Shown here one piece after another: positions 25,948-34,587 of a stretch of DNA of 64,000 nucleotides; within the stretch, counting starts at the first letter, position 1; each line of letters begins with the position of its first letter. The notes below the pieces were generated by a model. The model was not told the DNA's origin. It worked only from the letters and a program-made list of their open reading frames with translations, and did not search any database. Origin of the DNA: Pseudomonadales bacterium (lineage in GTDB: Bacteria > Pseudomonadota > Gammaproteobacteria > Pseudomonadales > Ketobacteraceae); contig NZXG01000007.1 in NCBI GenBank assembly GCA_002701845.1, positions 1-64,000 of the forward strand, read 5' to 3'. The translations under genes and the position numbers were made by a program.

Positions 25948-26897
25948 GTAGCAAACAGAAACCTGAGGTGCTGGTCACCGGCGCCGGAGGCTCCCTGGCG
26001 CAGTATGTGATCAACGACCTGAAACGGGACTATCACGTGGTGTTGGTGGATTTTCGCCGGCGGGTGCAACTGGAAGAAGGCATGTCCAGTTACCGGGTGG
26101 AGTACAACAAGCGTGGCTTCGAGGACATATTTCGCAAACACAAGATCGAGGCGGTGATTCATCTGGGACGCATGGGGCTCTACGAGTCCACCCACCGTAA
26201 CCGCTACAACCACAACGTACTGGGCACCCAGCGGCTGCTGGATTTGTGCCACAAATACGGAGTGGGGCGGGTGTTGGTGCTCTCCACTTATTATGTGTAT
26301 GGCGCCAGCCCCTACAATCCGGCGCTGTTGACCGAGGAGGCGCCACTGAAGGCATCGGAACTGACCATGGACCTGGTGGACTCGGTGGAACTGGAAAACC
26401 TGGCCAATATCTATCTGTGGAAATACCCGGAACTCAATATCACCATTTTGCGGCCCTGCAATATCGCCGGTCCCGGCGTATTGAATTCCCTCAGCCTGCT
26501 ATTGTCGGCCCGCTGGGCGCCGGTGCTGGTGGGCTTCTCCCCCATGATGCAGTTTATTCATGTGGAGGATATGGCGCGGGCGGTGGTGCTGGCGTTTGAG
26601 CAGAACAAGCCGGGTATTTACAACGTGGCCACGGATGACTGGGTGAGTTATCAGGAGGCGGTGAGTCAGTGTGGCTGCAGTCGCCTGCCCATCCCGTCGG
26701 TACCGGATGGGCTGCCGCGCATGATCAGTAAGCGAATGAACTGGAAGGGCTGGCCTCCGTATCTGGTGACCTATTACAAATTCCCGGTGATCATCGACGG
26801 CAGCCTGTTTAACCAGACCTTTGACTTCAAGCCCCGCCGCACCCTGGATGATATATTTGCTTATTATCGGGAGAAGAAGGAAATGGGCATCCTTTGA
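25944..26897 (+). CDS. NAD-dependent epimerase/dehydratase-type SDR
   Basis: 317 residues from ATG 25944, overlapping the acyltransferase stop. Extended SDR: the nucleotide-binding GAGGSLAQYV near the N-terminus, HLGR, LSTYYVYG and RPCNIAGPG typical of sugar-nucleotide epimerase-like folds. The usual YxxxK is not obvious (LENLANIYLWK is in its place), so catalysis may be altered. It is coupled to the acyltransferase and flanked by ABC1 kinases, suggesting a role in lipid modification; the substrate is unknown. Confidence 0.8.
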   Translation: MSSKQKPEVLVTGAGGSLAQYVINDLKRDYHVVLVDFRRRVQLEEGMSSYRVEYNKRGFEDIFRKHKIEAVIHLGRMGLYESTHRNRYNHNVLGTQRLLDLCHKYGVGRVLVLSTYYVYGASPYNPALLTEEAPLKASELTMDLVDSVELENLANIYLWKYPELNITILRPCNIAGPGVLNSLSLLLSARWAPVLVGFSPMMQFIHVEDMARAVVLAFEQNKPGIYNVATDDWVSYQEAVSQCGCSRLPIPSVPDGLPRMISKRMNWKGWPPYLVTYYKFPVIIDGSLFNQTFDFKPRRTLDDIFAYYREKKEMGIL

Positions 26898-26946
26898 TGC
26901 CCATCAGCGCCAGTTGGGATGCCCATCAGCGGGGCCTGGATATCGG

Positions 26947-28272
26947 CTAGTGAATCCGGTTCCAGGTCATATCCGGAGTGATGTTAAGCCGCTCGTCCAT
27001 ATAGATGTTGGACTCCATGGCCAGCAGACGCACGTAGCGGTCGAAGTACAGCAACTGTTTCAGCAGCAGGGCGAATTCCCTCGGAAAATGGATGCCGTGA
27101 CGCTTGCCTACCCCCACCAGTTCCATCATCACCTTGTTGACTTCCTGCTCGTTGATGGAGAGCATTTCCCCGGCGTGGAGATCCACCTCCGGCATCACTT
27201 TGTCCATGCGGGTGTAGAGGGCTTCGATATCCCGGGCCAGCTGCCCGGTGTCCACCTGCTGATCGGTCATGCCGATCCCCAGCATGGCTTCGGCCATTTC
27301 GGCATAATTTTCCTGGCCGATGGCCCAGATGAACTTGGACACTGATTCCCAGGTGCTGGGCTTGATTCGCCCCACAATGCCGAAATCGATAAAGCCGATG
27401 CGGCCGTCTTTTAACACCAGCAGGTTGCCGGCGTGCACGTCGGCGTGGAAGGATTCGCAGAACAGCAGGCTGGAAAACCAGGTGTTCATGGCAGTGATCA
27501 GCGCCGACTCGGGATCGGCCACGATGTGCTGGATGCTCTCCAGATCGGTAAAGGGCACGCCGTACAGGCGCTCCATGGTCAGCACCCGCATGGTGGAGGC
27601 CTGGGGGTAGGTGCGGGGGGCAATGGCCTGGTTGTTGCCGGTTTCCTGCAGAAAGCGGTGGAAATCCTCGATATTGCGGGCCTCCTGATAGAAATCACAT
27701 TCCGCCAGCATGCCTTTCTGGATTTCGTCCACGATGGCCGAGAGGGAGGCCATACTCAAATTGGGCACAAAGTATTCCAGCACCCGGGCGCCCACATAAA
27801 GAAAGTTAAGATCCGTCAGCAGAATGTTTTCCACGCCGGGTTTCTGCACCTTGACCACCACATCCTCGCCGGTAATCAGTTTGGCCGCATAAACCTGGGC
27901 GATGGAGGCCGAGGCCAGGGGCACCGGATCGAACTCCGCGAACACGGCTTCCAGTGATTTCCCCAGCTCCTGCTCAATGGTGCGCTTCATGGCGGCAAAG
28001 GGGACCGGTGTGGTTCGGTCCAGGCACAGTTGAAATTCCTCCACATAATCATCAGGGAATATAGAGGGTGAACTGGCGATGAACTGACCCAGCTTGATAT
28101 AAGTGGTGCCCAGGCGCTCGAAGGTTTGCCGCAACAGTTTGGGTGCCGGAGGGCGATCCCCCAGCAGCCATTCAACCCCGGTCTGGGCAAGCACCCGAAC
28201 CGTTTGACCAATGCGGAAGGCGCCTTTGATGCCGGCGCTGAGCGTCGTCAAATTTGTTGCTTTACTGGCCAT
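26947..28272 (-). CDS. ABC1/UbiB-family atypical kinase, copy 2
   Basis: 441 residues. The family motifs are KLGQFIASSP, LASASIAQVYAA, VKVQKPGV, the catalytic-loop-like HADVHAGNLL and FIDFGIVG. It is clearly diverged from copy 1 (23345-24727), so not a recent duplication. No C-terminal membrane helices like those of UbiB. It converges with the SDR gene (49-bp gap) and is divergent from a serine hydrolase gene. Confidence 0.9.
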   Translation of the reverse strand: MASKATNLTTLSAGIKGAFRIGQTVRVLAQTGVEWLLGDRPPAPKLLRQTFERLGTTYIKLGQFIASSPSIFPDDYVEEFQLCLDRTTPVPFAAMKRTIEQELGKSLEAVFAEFDPVPLASASIAQVYAAKLITGEDVVVKVQKPGVENILLTDLNFLYVGARVLEYFVPNLSMASLSAIVDEIQKGMLAECDFYQEARNIEDFHRFLQETGNNQAIAPRTYPQASTMRVLTMERLYGVPFTDLESIQHIVADPESALITAMNTWFSSLLFCESFHADVHAGNLLVLKDGRIGFIDFGIVGRIKPSTWESVSKFIWAIGQENYAEMAEAMLGIGMTDQQVDTGQLARDIEALYTRMDKVMPEVDLHAGEMLSINEQEVNKVMMELVGVGKRHGIHFPREFALLLKQLLYFDRYVRLLAMESNIYMDERLNITPDMTWNRIH

Positions 28273-28572
28273 TCACAAACACCCTTGTGGCTGGAGTCCT
28301 GTTGCCGAAGTGGCGGGCGCTGGTTGCGGCGCCACCGGAAATCCGCGCTGCCCGCCCGGGCGGCGCGGACTCTTATTTTACACGGATTCCAAAGCGGAAC
28401 GCACCTGGTGTTAACAGGCGTCAAAGGGCGAGGGGCCAGAGATGGACAGATCCCCATTTTTTGCGTAGGCTTAGCGCTCCGTTCGCCGGGTCCAGTGACT
28501 TGCCTTATCGGTTGCAAGTGAATGCAGGCAGGGCCGGGCGGGGGCTGGTTCGCAGGCGGGAGCATTCAACGT
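28273..28572. other. Intergenic between divergent genes (300 bp)
   Basis: Separates the second ABC1 kinase from the serine hydrolase. I see GC-rich palindromic bits (GCCCGCCCGGGCGGC near 28346) but no gene, clear promoter or terminator. Confidence 0.5.
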
Positions 28573-29841
28573 ATGTTCGGGTTTAAGAATCCACTGGCAA
28601 CTATTGAAAACAATATCGAGGTGCCGCGATCCCTGAAAGGCATCGTCGACGTGGCGGACAATGAATCCAGCGCGGAGATGCTGGGGCTTACCGAGCACGA
28701 CCGTGAAGTCATCTGGGGCGCGGTGAAGAAGCTGTATCGCACCGGTGCTTATCCCGCGCTGTCCATTTGTATTCGCCGCTATGGCGAGATTCTGCTGAAT
28801 CGTTCCATTGGCCATGCCAAGGGTAATGGGCCTGACGAGACCGGGGTGCCCAAGATTCCCGCCACCACCGAAACGCCGTTTTGCCTGTTCTCAGCCTCCA
28901 AAGCCGTCACCGCCATGATGATTCATCTGCTGGAGGAGCGTAACCAGATCAATCTGATGAATCCGGTGAGCTATTACGTTCCGGAGTTTGGTTCCCACGG
29001 CAAAAAGCGGATCACCGTGCAACAGATTCTGTCCCACCGCGCCGGTATCGCCAGCTTCAAGGACATTGATCCGGAAATTCTGTTTCACCACGATCAGGTG
29101 ATCGAGCTGATCTGCAACGCTGAGCCCACCAATGTCACCGGGCGGGAACTGGCCTACCACGCGCTCACCGGCGGTTATGTGCTGGGGGAACTGGTGCAGC
29201 GCATCACCGGCGAAAGTATCCGGGAATTCCTGCGGGTCAATGTGCAGGAGCCCATGGGCATGCGTAACTTCAATTACGGTTGTCCGCCGGAGCGGTTTCC
29301 GGAGGTGGCCACCAACTATCTCACCGGGTTACCGGTGGTATTTCCCGCCCGGCAGTTTATCAAACGCATTTTGGGAGCGGAGCTGGCCACAGCCATTGAA
29401 CTCTCCAATGACCCCCGCTTCTACCAGCAGATCATTCCCGCCGGTAATATGACCGCTACCGCGGAAGAGTGCTCGCGCTTCTTTCAGTGTTTGCTGAACG
29501 GCGGCGAATACGAAGGCCAGCGCATTTTCCAGCCGGTCACCATTGAGCGTGCTGTGCGCGAGGTCAACGCCATGGAGCTGGACCGCACCCTGCTGCTCCC
29601 CATGCGTTACAGTGCCGGCATGATGCTGGGGAACTACCCCATCGGACTGTTCGGTCCGGCGGCGCCTCATGCCTATGGCCACATCGGTCTTACCAATAAT
29701 TTCTGTTGGGCGGATCCGGAGCGCAAGCTTGCGGTGGCACTGCTTACCTCGGGAAATCCGGTCCTGGGCAGTCATTTACCCTACATCGGACTGCTGTTGA
29801 CCACCATCTCCCGGCGTTGTAAGAAGGTGTTCCGACAGTAA
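28573..29841 (+). CDS. Serine hydrolase, beta-lactamase/EstB family
   Basis: 422 residues from ATG 28573, with GGGAG upstream. The nucleophile motif SASK is at residues 107-110 and the Tyr motif is YHA (195) in LAYHALTGGYVLGE, the variant common in EstB/LACTB-type esterases rather than true beta-lactamases. HIGLTN stands in the KTG position. Likely an esterase or transesterase on lipid or peptide substrates. No signal peptide, so cytoplasmic. The haloalkane dehalogenase gene starts 21 bp downstream on the same strand. Confidence 0.88.
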   Translation: MFGFKNPLATIENNIEVPRSLKGIVDVADNESSAEMLGLTEHDREVIWGAVKKLYRTGAYPALSICIRRYGEILLNRSIGHAKGNGPDETGVPKIPATTETPFCLFSASKAVTAMMIHLLEERNQINLMNPVSYYVPEFGSHGKKRITVQQILSHRAGIASFKDIDPEILFHHDQVIELICNAEPTNVTGRELAYHALTGGYVLGELVQRITGESIREFLRVNVQEPMGMRNFNYGCPPERFPEVATNYLTGLPVVFPARQFIKRILGAELATAIELSNDPRFYQQIIPAGNMTATAEECSRFFQCLLNGGEYEGQRIFQPVTIERAVREVNAMELDRTLLLPMRYSAGMMLGNYPIGLFGPAAPHAYGHIGLTNNFCWADPERKLAVALLTSGNPVLGSHLPYIGLLLTTISRRCKKVFRQ

Positions 29842-29862
29842 CCCACTCCCCAGAGGTGAAGT

Positions 29863-30759
29863 ATGGATGTTGTGCGGACACCGGAAAGTCGATTCAAGCG
29901 CCTGGCGGACTACCCCTTTACCCCCCACTACACCGAGGTGGGCGATGCTGGCGTGCGCATGCACTATCTGGACGAGGGACCGGAAGCCGCCGATCCGGTG
30001 CTGATGCTCCACGGCGAACCCAGTTGGAGCTATTTGTACCGGCACATGATTCCGGTGGTGGCCGCCGCCGGCCACCGGGTGATTGCGCCGGATCTGATTG
30101 GTTTTGGCAAATCCGACAAGCCCACCGCCCTCAAGGACTACAGCTATCAATCCCATATGGACTGGATGCAGACTTTCCTGGATCGTCTGCAGCTCAACAA
30201 TATCACCCTGGTGTGCCAGGACTGGGGTTCGCTGATCGGTTTGCGGCTGGCGGCGGAGAATGAATCGCGGTTTAAGGCCATTGTGGTGGGCAACGGAATG
30301 CTGCCAACGGGTGATCAACCGGCGCCGCCGGCGTTTCGCATGTGGTGCAACTTCGCCCGCTACAGTCCCTGGTTTCCCATTGCCCGGATTATCAATACCG
30401 GCAGCTTTAAAAAACTCGGGCCGGAAGAGCGGCGGGCCTATAACGCGCCGTTTCCCGGCTCCCGCTACAAGGTGGGGGCGCGGGCCTTTCCTCCACTGGT
30501 GCCGGTGACTCCGGACAATCCCGCCAGTGCCGCCAACCGCGCCGCATGGCAGGTGCTGGAACGCTGGCAGAAGCCGTTCCTGACCACGTTTAGCAACGGT
30601 GACCCCATCACCCGTGGCGGCGACAAGTATATGCAGGAACGAATTCCGGGGGCCCGGGGTCAGCCCCATCAGACCCTGGTGGGCGGGCATTTCCTGCAGG
30701 AGGATTCCCCGGTGCCTTTCGCCCGGGCCATCAATGATCTGCTGGCCCGCATGGGTTAG
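29863..30759 (+). CDS. Haloalkane dehalogenase, subfamily HLD-I
   Basis: 298 residues, alpha/beta hydrolase. Nucleophile Asp120 in CQDWG, with Trp121 as a halide-stabilising residue; Glu52 in HGEPSW supports the oxyanion hole. The catalytic acid Asp247 (SNGDPITRG) and His276 (GGHFLQED) complete an Asp-Asp-His triad in the HLD-I order seen in DhlA. It would hydrolyse a carbon-halogen bond to alcohol plus halide. Natural substrate unknown. Co-oriented with the serine hydrolase and convergent with slt (13-bp gap). Confidence 0.88.
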   Translation: MDVVRTPESRFKRLADYPFTPHYTEVGDAGVRMHYLDEGPEAADPVLMLHGEPSWSYLYRHMIPVVAAAGHRVIAPDLIGFGKSDKPTALKDYSYQSHMDWMQTFLDRLQLNNITLVCQDWGSLIGLRLAAENESRFKAIVVGNGMLPTGDQPAPPAFRMWCNFARYSPWFPIARIINTGSFKKLGPEERRAYNAPFPGSRYKVGARAFPPLVPVTPDNPASAANRAAWQVLERWQKPFLTTFSNGDPITRGGDKYMQERIPGARGQPHQTLVGGHFLQEDSPVPFARAINDLLARMG

Positions 30760-30772
30760 GGGTGGCGCCAGG

Positions 30773-32929
30773 TCACTCCAGCATCACCGTGGCCTGCATG
30801 CGCTTGGCGGGAATCAGACGCAGGGCGGATGACAGCCTTGGTTCCTGCCCCAGGTGGTGGCGGTAAATGGCCTGGTAGGTGAGGATATTCTTGACGTAGT
30901 CGCGGGTTTCGTTGAACGGAATAGCCTCCACCCAGATATCGCCGGGTACCGGCAGGTACTCCGGCTGCCAGGCATCGGCCCGGTGGGGCCCGGCGTTATA
31001 GGCGGCGGTGGCCAGGATTTGATTGCCATCAAAGCGGTGCAGTAACTGGCTCATGTAATGGGTTCCCAGCCGCACGTTGACCTCCGGCGTCAGCATGGCG
31101 CTGGTGCTGGGGGTGGGAATCCCCAGCTCCCGGGATAGCTGGCGCGCGGTGCGGGGCATAATCTGCATCATGCCCATGGCTCCCACCGGGCTGCGGGCCC
31201 GGGCCAGGAAGGCGCTTTCCTGACGAATCAGGGAAAACACCCAATCCTGGGGCACGCCGTTGTCTTGGGCGTACTTGGTGACCACCGGGCCATAGGCGGT
31301 GGGAAAGCGGATCTCCAGATCGTTGTAGGCCTCCGACCGGTAGGCGGCACGAATGGCCGGATGATACCAGCCCCAGAGCGTCGCCAGATGCGCCAGTACA
31401 CTGCGTTCACGTTCGTCGGTGCGGCGAATCAGGTGTTCCCACTCCAGCCGGGCCAGCCGCTCCTCATCCATCAGGAACAGCTCCCGGGCCCGGCGTACTG
31501 CCGGCCACTGACTGACCTGCAGTAATTCCTGATCGCTGATACGGGTGCGTTCCATATTCAGATTCAGGGGTTGTTGCAGGCGCTCGCTGGCGAGAAAGCC
31601 ATAATAATTGCGTTCCCGGGATAGTTCCCGCAGCCGCTGGCGGGGCTGGTGGTTGGCAAATTTGGCGGTCACCACCGAGGGGGGCAGCAGATCCAGGAAC
31701 TGCTCCTCGTGATACAGGGCACGGGAAAAGCGCTGCTGAAAGCTCAGCATGTCCACATGGTGGGCGTCGATGCGAATACGCGGCAGTTGCTGCAGGTCCA
31801 GGGGGCCGAGTTTTTCCTCCGCCCGGGCCAGCCAGTAGCGCCAGGTATTTTCACCGGCTTCTTCATTCTCCAGCAGCGCCAGCCAGATCCGCAAGCGGGG
31901 CCAGTCCTGCTCGTAGAGAGCATGGCGCAGCCCCAGGGGAATGATATCTTTGTCAAACCTCCCGTACTGGGCTGCCTGACTGAGCCAGTAGCGGGCGTTG
32001 TCCTGGCGCCGGATGCCCAGCACAAAGGCAAATTCGTTGGCCACCCGGGCCCGTTCGGCGGCGCTGAAATCGAAAGCCTGCTGGTATTGGGGCCAGAGCG
32101 TCTGAGCCAGTTCCGGCTCCCGCCGGATCAGTCGGGAGAAGGCGGTGACCAGCATGGGCCGGGCCTGCTCGCCCCACCGGCGATAACGCGCCAGGGCACG
32201 CAGGCGGCGGGGGGCACGGTACAAGTCCCGCCATTCCCGGGCCATGGGTTGCCATTCCTTGGGTAGATAGCGTTCCAGATAACGGGCCAGCTGCAGCTTG
32301 CGATTGTCCATGGCCATGGCGGTGCGTTCCCAGGCCAGGGAGCCATGCATCTCCCCGGTGGTTTTCCATACCTCGAACAGCGGGTCGCAGGCAGCGTCCT
32401 GGGAGGCGCCCACCAGCCACATGCGGCGGGCACCGGCGAAGGCCGCCTCCCGTTCCCCGGTTTTGTACAGGGCCCAGTAGTAGTAGCAGTCGTATTCGCT
32501 GGAATACTGCCCCAGGCGGTACTCCTGCAGGTAGGTGTCCCAGTCTTTCTCCCGCGTCAGCTGACTGATCCAGCGTCGTCTCAGCCAGCTGCCCATGGGC
32601 GCGTCGGGGAACTGGCGAATGAACTCTTCCAGGTCCTCTTTTTCCAGCGTATCAATGTAGCGGGCGTACTCCTTGTATTTGAGATAGGGGTACAGTGGAT
32701 AGTCACGCAGGGTTTCGGCCTGCCGGGCGAAGCGCTGGCGCTGGCCCTTGCTGAGCAGATTCAGTGTATCGCGGTATTGCTGGCGCTGCGGTTGTAAGCG
32801 GGCCTGTTCGCTGGCGTCCAGACTCTGGCCATAAGTGGCGGCGGCCGGGGAGGAGGCCGCAACCATTCCCCACAGCAGTAGGAGCCGCAGTCCGGTGGCG
32901 CTGATCAAGACACGCAATATGGTATTCAC
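30773..32929 (-). CDS. slt: Soluble lytic murein transglycosylase (Slt70 type)
   Basis: 718 residues from GTG 32929. A signal peptide (cleavage after SSPAAA) is followed by the long alpha-helical superhelical U and L domains and a C-terminal SLT domain: the catalytic Glu in IRQESAF, then GAMGMMQIMPRTARQL and AAYNAGP. Periplasmic enzyme that cleaves glycan strands processively. Length is somewhat above E. coli Slt70 (645). It is the second transglycosylase in the window and not linked to the first. Confidence 0.95.
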   Translation of the reverse strand: MNTILRVLISATGLRLLLLWGMVAASSPAAATYGQSLDASEQARLQPQRQQYRDTLNLLSKGQRQRFARQAETLRDYPLYPYLKYKEYARYIDTLEKEDLEEFIRQFPDAPMGSWLRRRWISQLTREKDWDTYLQEYRLGQYSSEYDCYYYWALYKTGEREAAFAGARRMWLVGASQDAACDPLFEVWKTTGEMHGSLAWERTAMAMDNRKLQLARYLERYLPKEWQPMAREWRDLYRAPRRLRALARYRRWGEQARPMLVTAFSRLIRREPELAQTLWPQYQQAFDFSAAERARVANEFAFVLGIRRQDNARYWLSQAAQYGRFDKDIIPLGLRHALYEQDWPRLRIWLALLENEEAGENTWRYWLARAEEKLGPLDLQQLPRIRIDAHHVDMLSFQQRFSRALYHEEQFLDLLPPSVVTAKFANHQPRQRLRELSRERNYYGFLASERLQQPLNLNMERTRISDQELLQVSQWPAVRRARELFLMDEERLARLEWEHLIRRTDERERSVLAHLATLWGWYHPAIRAAYRSEAYNDLEIRFPTAYGPVVTKYAQDNGVPQDWVFSLIRQESAFLARARSPVGAMGMMQIMPRTARQLSRELGIPTPSTSAMLTPEVNVRLGTHYMSQLLHRFDGNQILATAAYNAGPHRADAWQPEYLPVPGDIWVEAIPFNETRDYVKNILTYQAIYRHHLGQEPRLSSALRLIPAKRMQATVMLE

Positions 32930-33206
32930 TATCGGGGTACCCGGTGGTGGTGACTCATGCGGATTGTTTTGCTTCTTAATTTAGTATGGATAGCAGAGAA
33001 AGCGATAAATTTCAGGTGGTTAAACCTTTTTTTGCAGAAATTCCCGGATCGGGTACAAAAACCGTCCGACTTGATAAGTTTTTGATCTGCCAGCGTGAAA
33101 CAGTTTATTGGAGCGGGGTGTTGTGGTCACCGGAATGAACGCTAAACTTAAAGGAGAGCAGCAATAATAACATCACCGGCTTCGGCTCAGGTGAACTGGC
33201 ATCAGC

Positions 33207-33575
33207 ATGGGGACTATGGAAAAGCGTATCCGAGAAAAACGTGTCATCCAACGGCATCACCTGCGGTACTACCTCAGCGTGTACAACCGAAAAACCGGCA
33301 AGCCCATCGGTTATATCGTGAATATTTCCACCGAGGGCCTGCGTCTGGTCAGTCATATTCCGTTGTTGACTCACAGCGTGTTTCAGTTTCGCATCAAGCT
33401 GCCCCGGGAAATTGAGGGCGCCCGCAATATCGACTTTGATGCATTGAGCTGTTGGTGTCGACCGGATGTAAGCCCGGATTGTTTTGATACCGGTTTCAAG
33501 TTGATTGACCCACCCAAGGAGTTGATGGATTTGATCGAGGGTCTCGCCACCTACTTCAGTTTTAAAATCGATTGA
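33207..33575 (+). CDS. PilZ-domain protein
   Basis: 122 residues; ATG 33207 or 33216 could start. The cyclic-di-GMP binding motifs are visible: RHHLR (RxxxR, residues 16-20) and NISTEG ((D/N)xSxxG, residues 39-44), followed by the beta-barrel. A single-domain PilZ receptor; the target pathway is not indicated by neighbours (slt upstream on the other strand, an exported protein downstream). Confidence 0.88.
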   Translation: MGTMEKRIREKRVIQRHHLRYYLSVYNRKTGKPIGYIVNISTEGLRLVSHIPLLTHSVFQFRIKLPREIEGARNIDFDALSCWCRPDVSPDCFDTGFKLIDPPKELMDLIEGLATYFSFKID

Positions 33576-33669
33576 TTCACAGTTCCGGGTCCGGTGCCGG
33601 CACCAAGGTTGCCCGCTGCGGGGCTTGCTGTCAAAATCATCTGGTGAGAAAGCAGCCAGTGATACTGCC

Positions 33670-34551
33670 ATGTCTAAATTTAAACTGATTGCGTCTGTAG
33701 GTGTCCTGCTTCTGTGCTGGGGCCGGTTCGTGCTGGCATTACCGGCGGAGATGGAGGCGGACCGTCTGATTCTGGCGGCGGAGGAAAAGCTGTCCGCGGG
33801 CCAGCATGAGGCGGCCCGGGAATATCTGCAGCGGGTGGATCAGCTGGAGGTGACGCCGGAACCCAAATACCATTATCTGGCGGGGCAGCTAGCCCTGCAT
33901 TACGGTGAACTGGAGGCGGCCAAAGAGCACCTGACCGGTTATGTGGAAAGCGCCGGCCGGGACGGGGAGTTCTATCAGGAGTCTCTGCGGATGCTGACCC
34001 GAGTGGAGGAGCAACAGCAGTCCCAGGAGGCCATCGCCCGCTCCCGCCAGCAGTTGCAGCAGATTCAGTCCGGTGGTGGCCTTGGCTCCGGGGGTGGCGC
34101 GGATCAGGATGCCAGCGCCGGCGACGTGGCCGGCAAGGCGTATGATCAACGCATTCAGCAACTCTATATTGCGCCTTCGTTGCAGGAATCCCTGGTATTG
34201 CACATCAACAGCCTGCTGAGCGCCTATCAATACCTGGAGGGGCCGGTGAAAAACCGCGATCTCTCCCCGCGACTGGAATTTCGGGTATCGGTGCAACCGC
34301 CGTCGCAACTGTCGGTGGTGCGCAAAGACATTGATCCGCAAAGTGGCGTGCAGGCCACCCTGGCCAGCACCAGCCTGGATGCCTCCGGGGTCAACCCGTT
34401 CGTTCAATACCGCTGCAGCAAGGCCGCGGATCAGTGTGTGGTGCGGCATCCGGTGACCGGTGCCGACTGGCTGGTGATTGCCCGGGATGAAGCCGCGGCC
34501 CGGGAACTGAGTAAGGCGCTGACCCGGCTGATCAAAGCCCTACAGCGCTGA
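33670..34551 (+). CDS. Exported hypothetical protein with TPR-like N-terminus
   Basis: 293 residues from ATG 33670, which gives a signal peptide (hydrophobic core SVGVLLLCW, cleavage near LALPA). Residues about 25-100 look like TPR helices (ADRLILAAEEKLSAGQHEAAREYL), then a Gln-rich coiled segment and a Gly-rich linker. The C-terminal domain is unassigned and contains a Cys pair (YRCSKAADQC). Periplasmic; no family recognised. Convergent with the barrel gene at 34588. Confidence 0.75.
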   Translation: MSKFKLIASVGVLLLCWGRFVLALPAEMEADRLILAAEEKLSAGQHEAAREYLQRVDQLEVTPEPKYHYLAGQLALHYGELEAAKEHLTGYVESAGRDGEFYQESLRMLTRVEEQQQSQEAIARSRQQLQQIQSGGGLGSGGGADQDASAGDVAGKAYDQRIQQLYIAPSLQESLVLHINSLLSAYQYLEGPVKNRDLSPRLEFRVSVQPPSQLSVVRKDIDPQSGVQATLASTSLDASGVNPFVQYRCSKAADQCVVRHPVTGADWLVIARDEAAARELSKALTRLIKALQR

Positions 34552-34587
34552 TCTCAGGGTTGCGAGAGCCGGTTTGCGACGACGACT

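Noticed and set aside
32985-33137. 50-codon ORF (MDSRESDKF onward) upstream of the PilZ gene
   Set aside because: No ribosome-binding site and AT-rich leader composition; could be real, but support is too thin to list.
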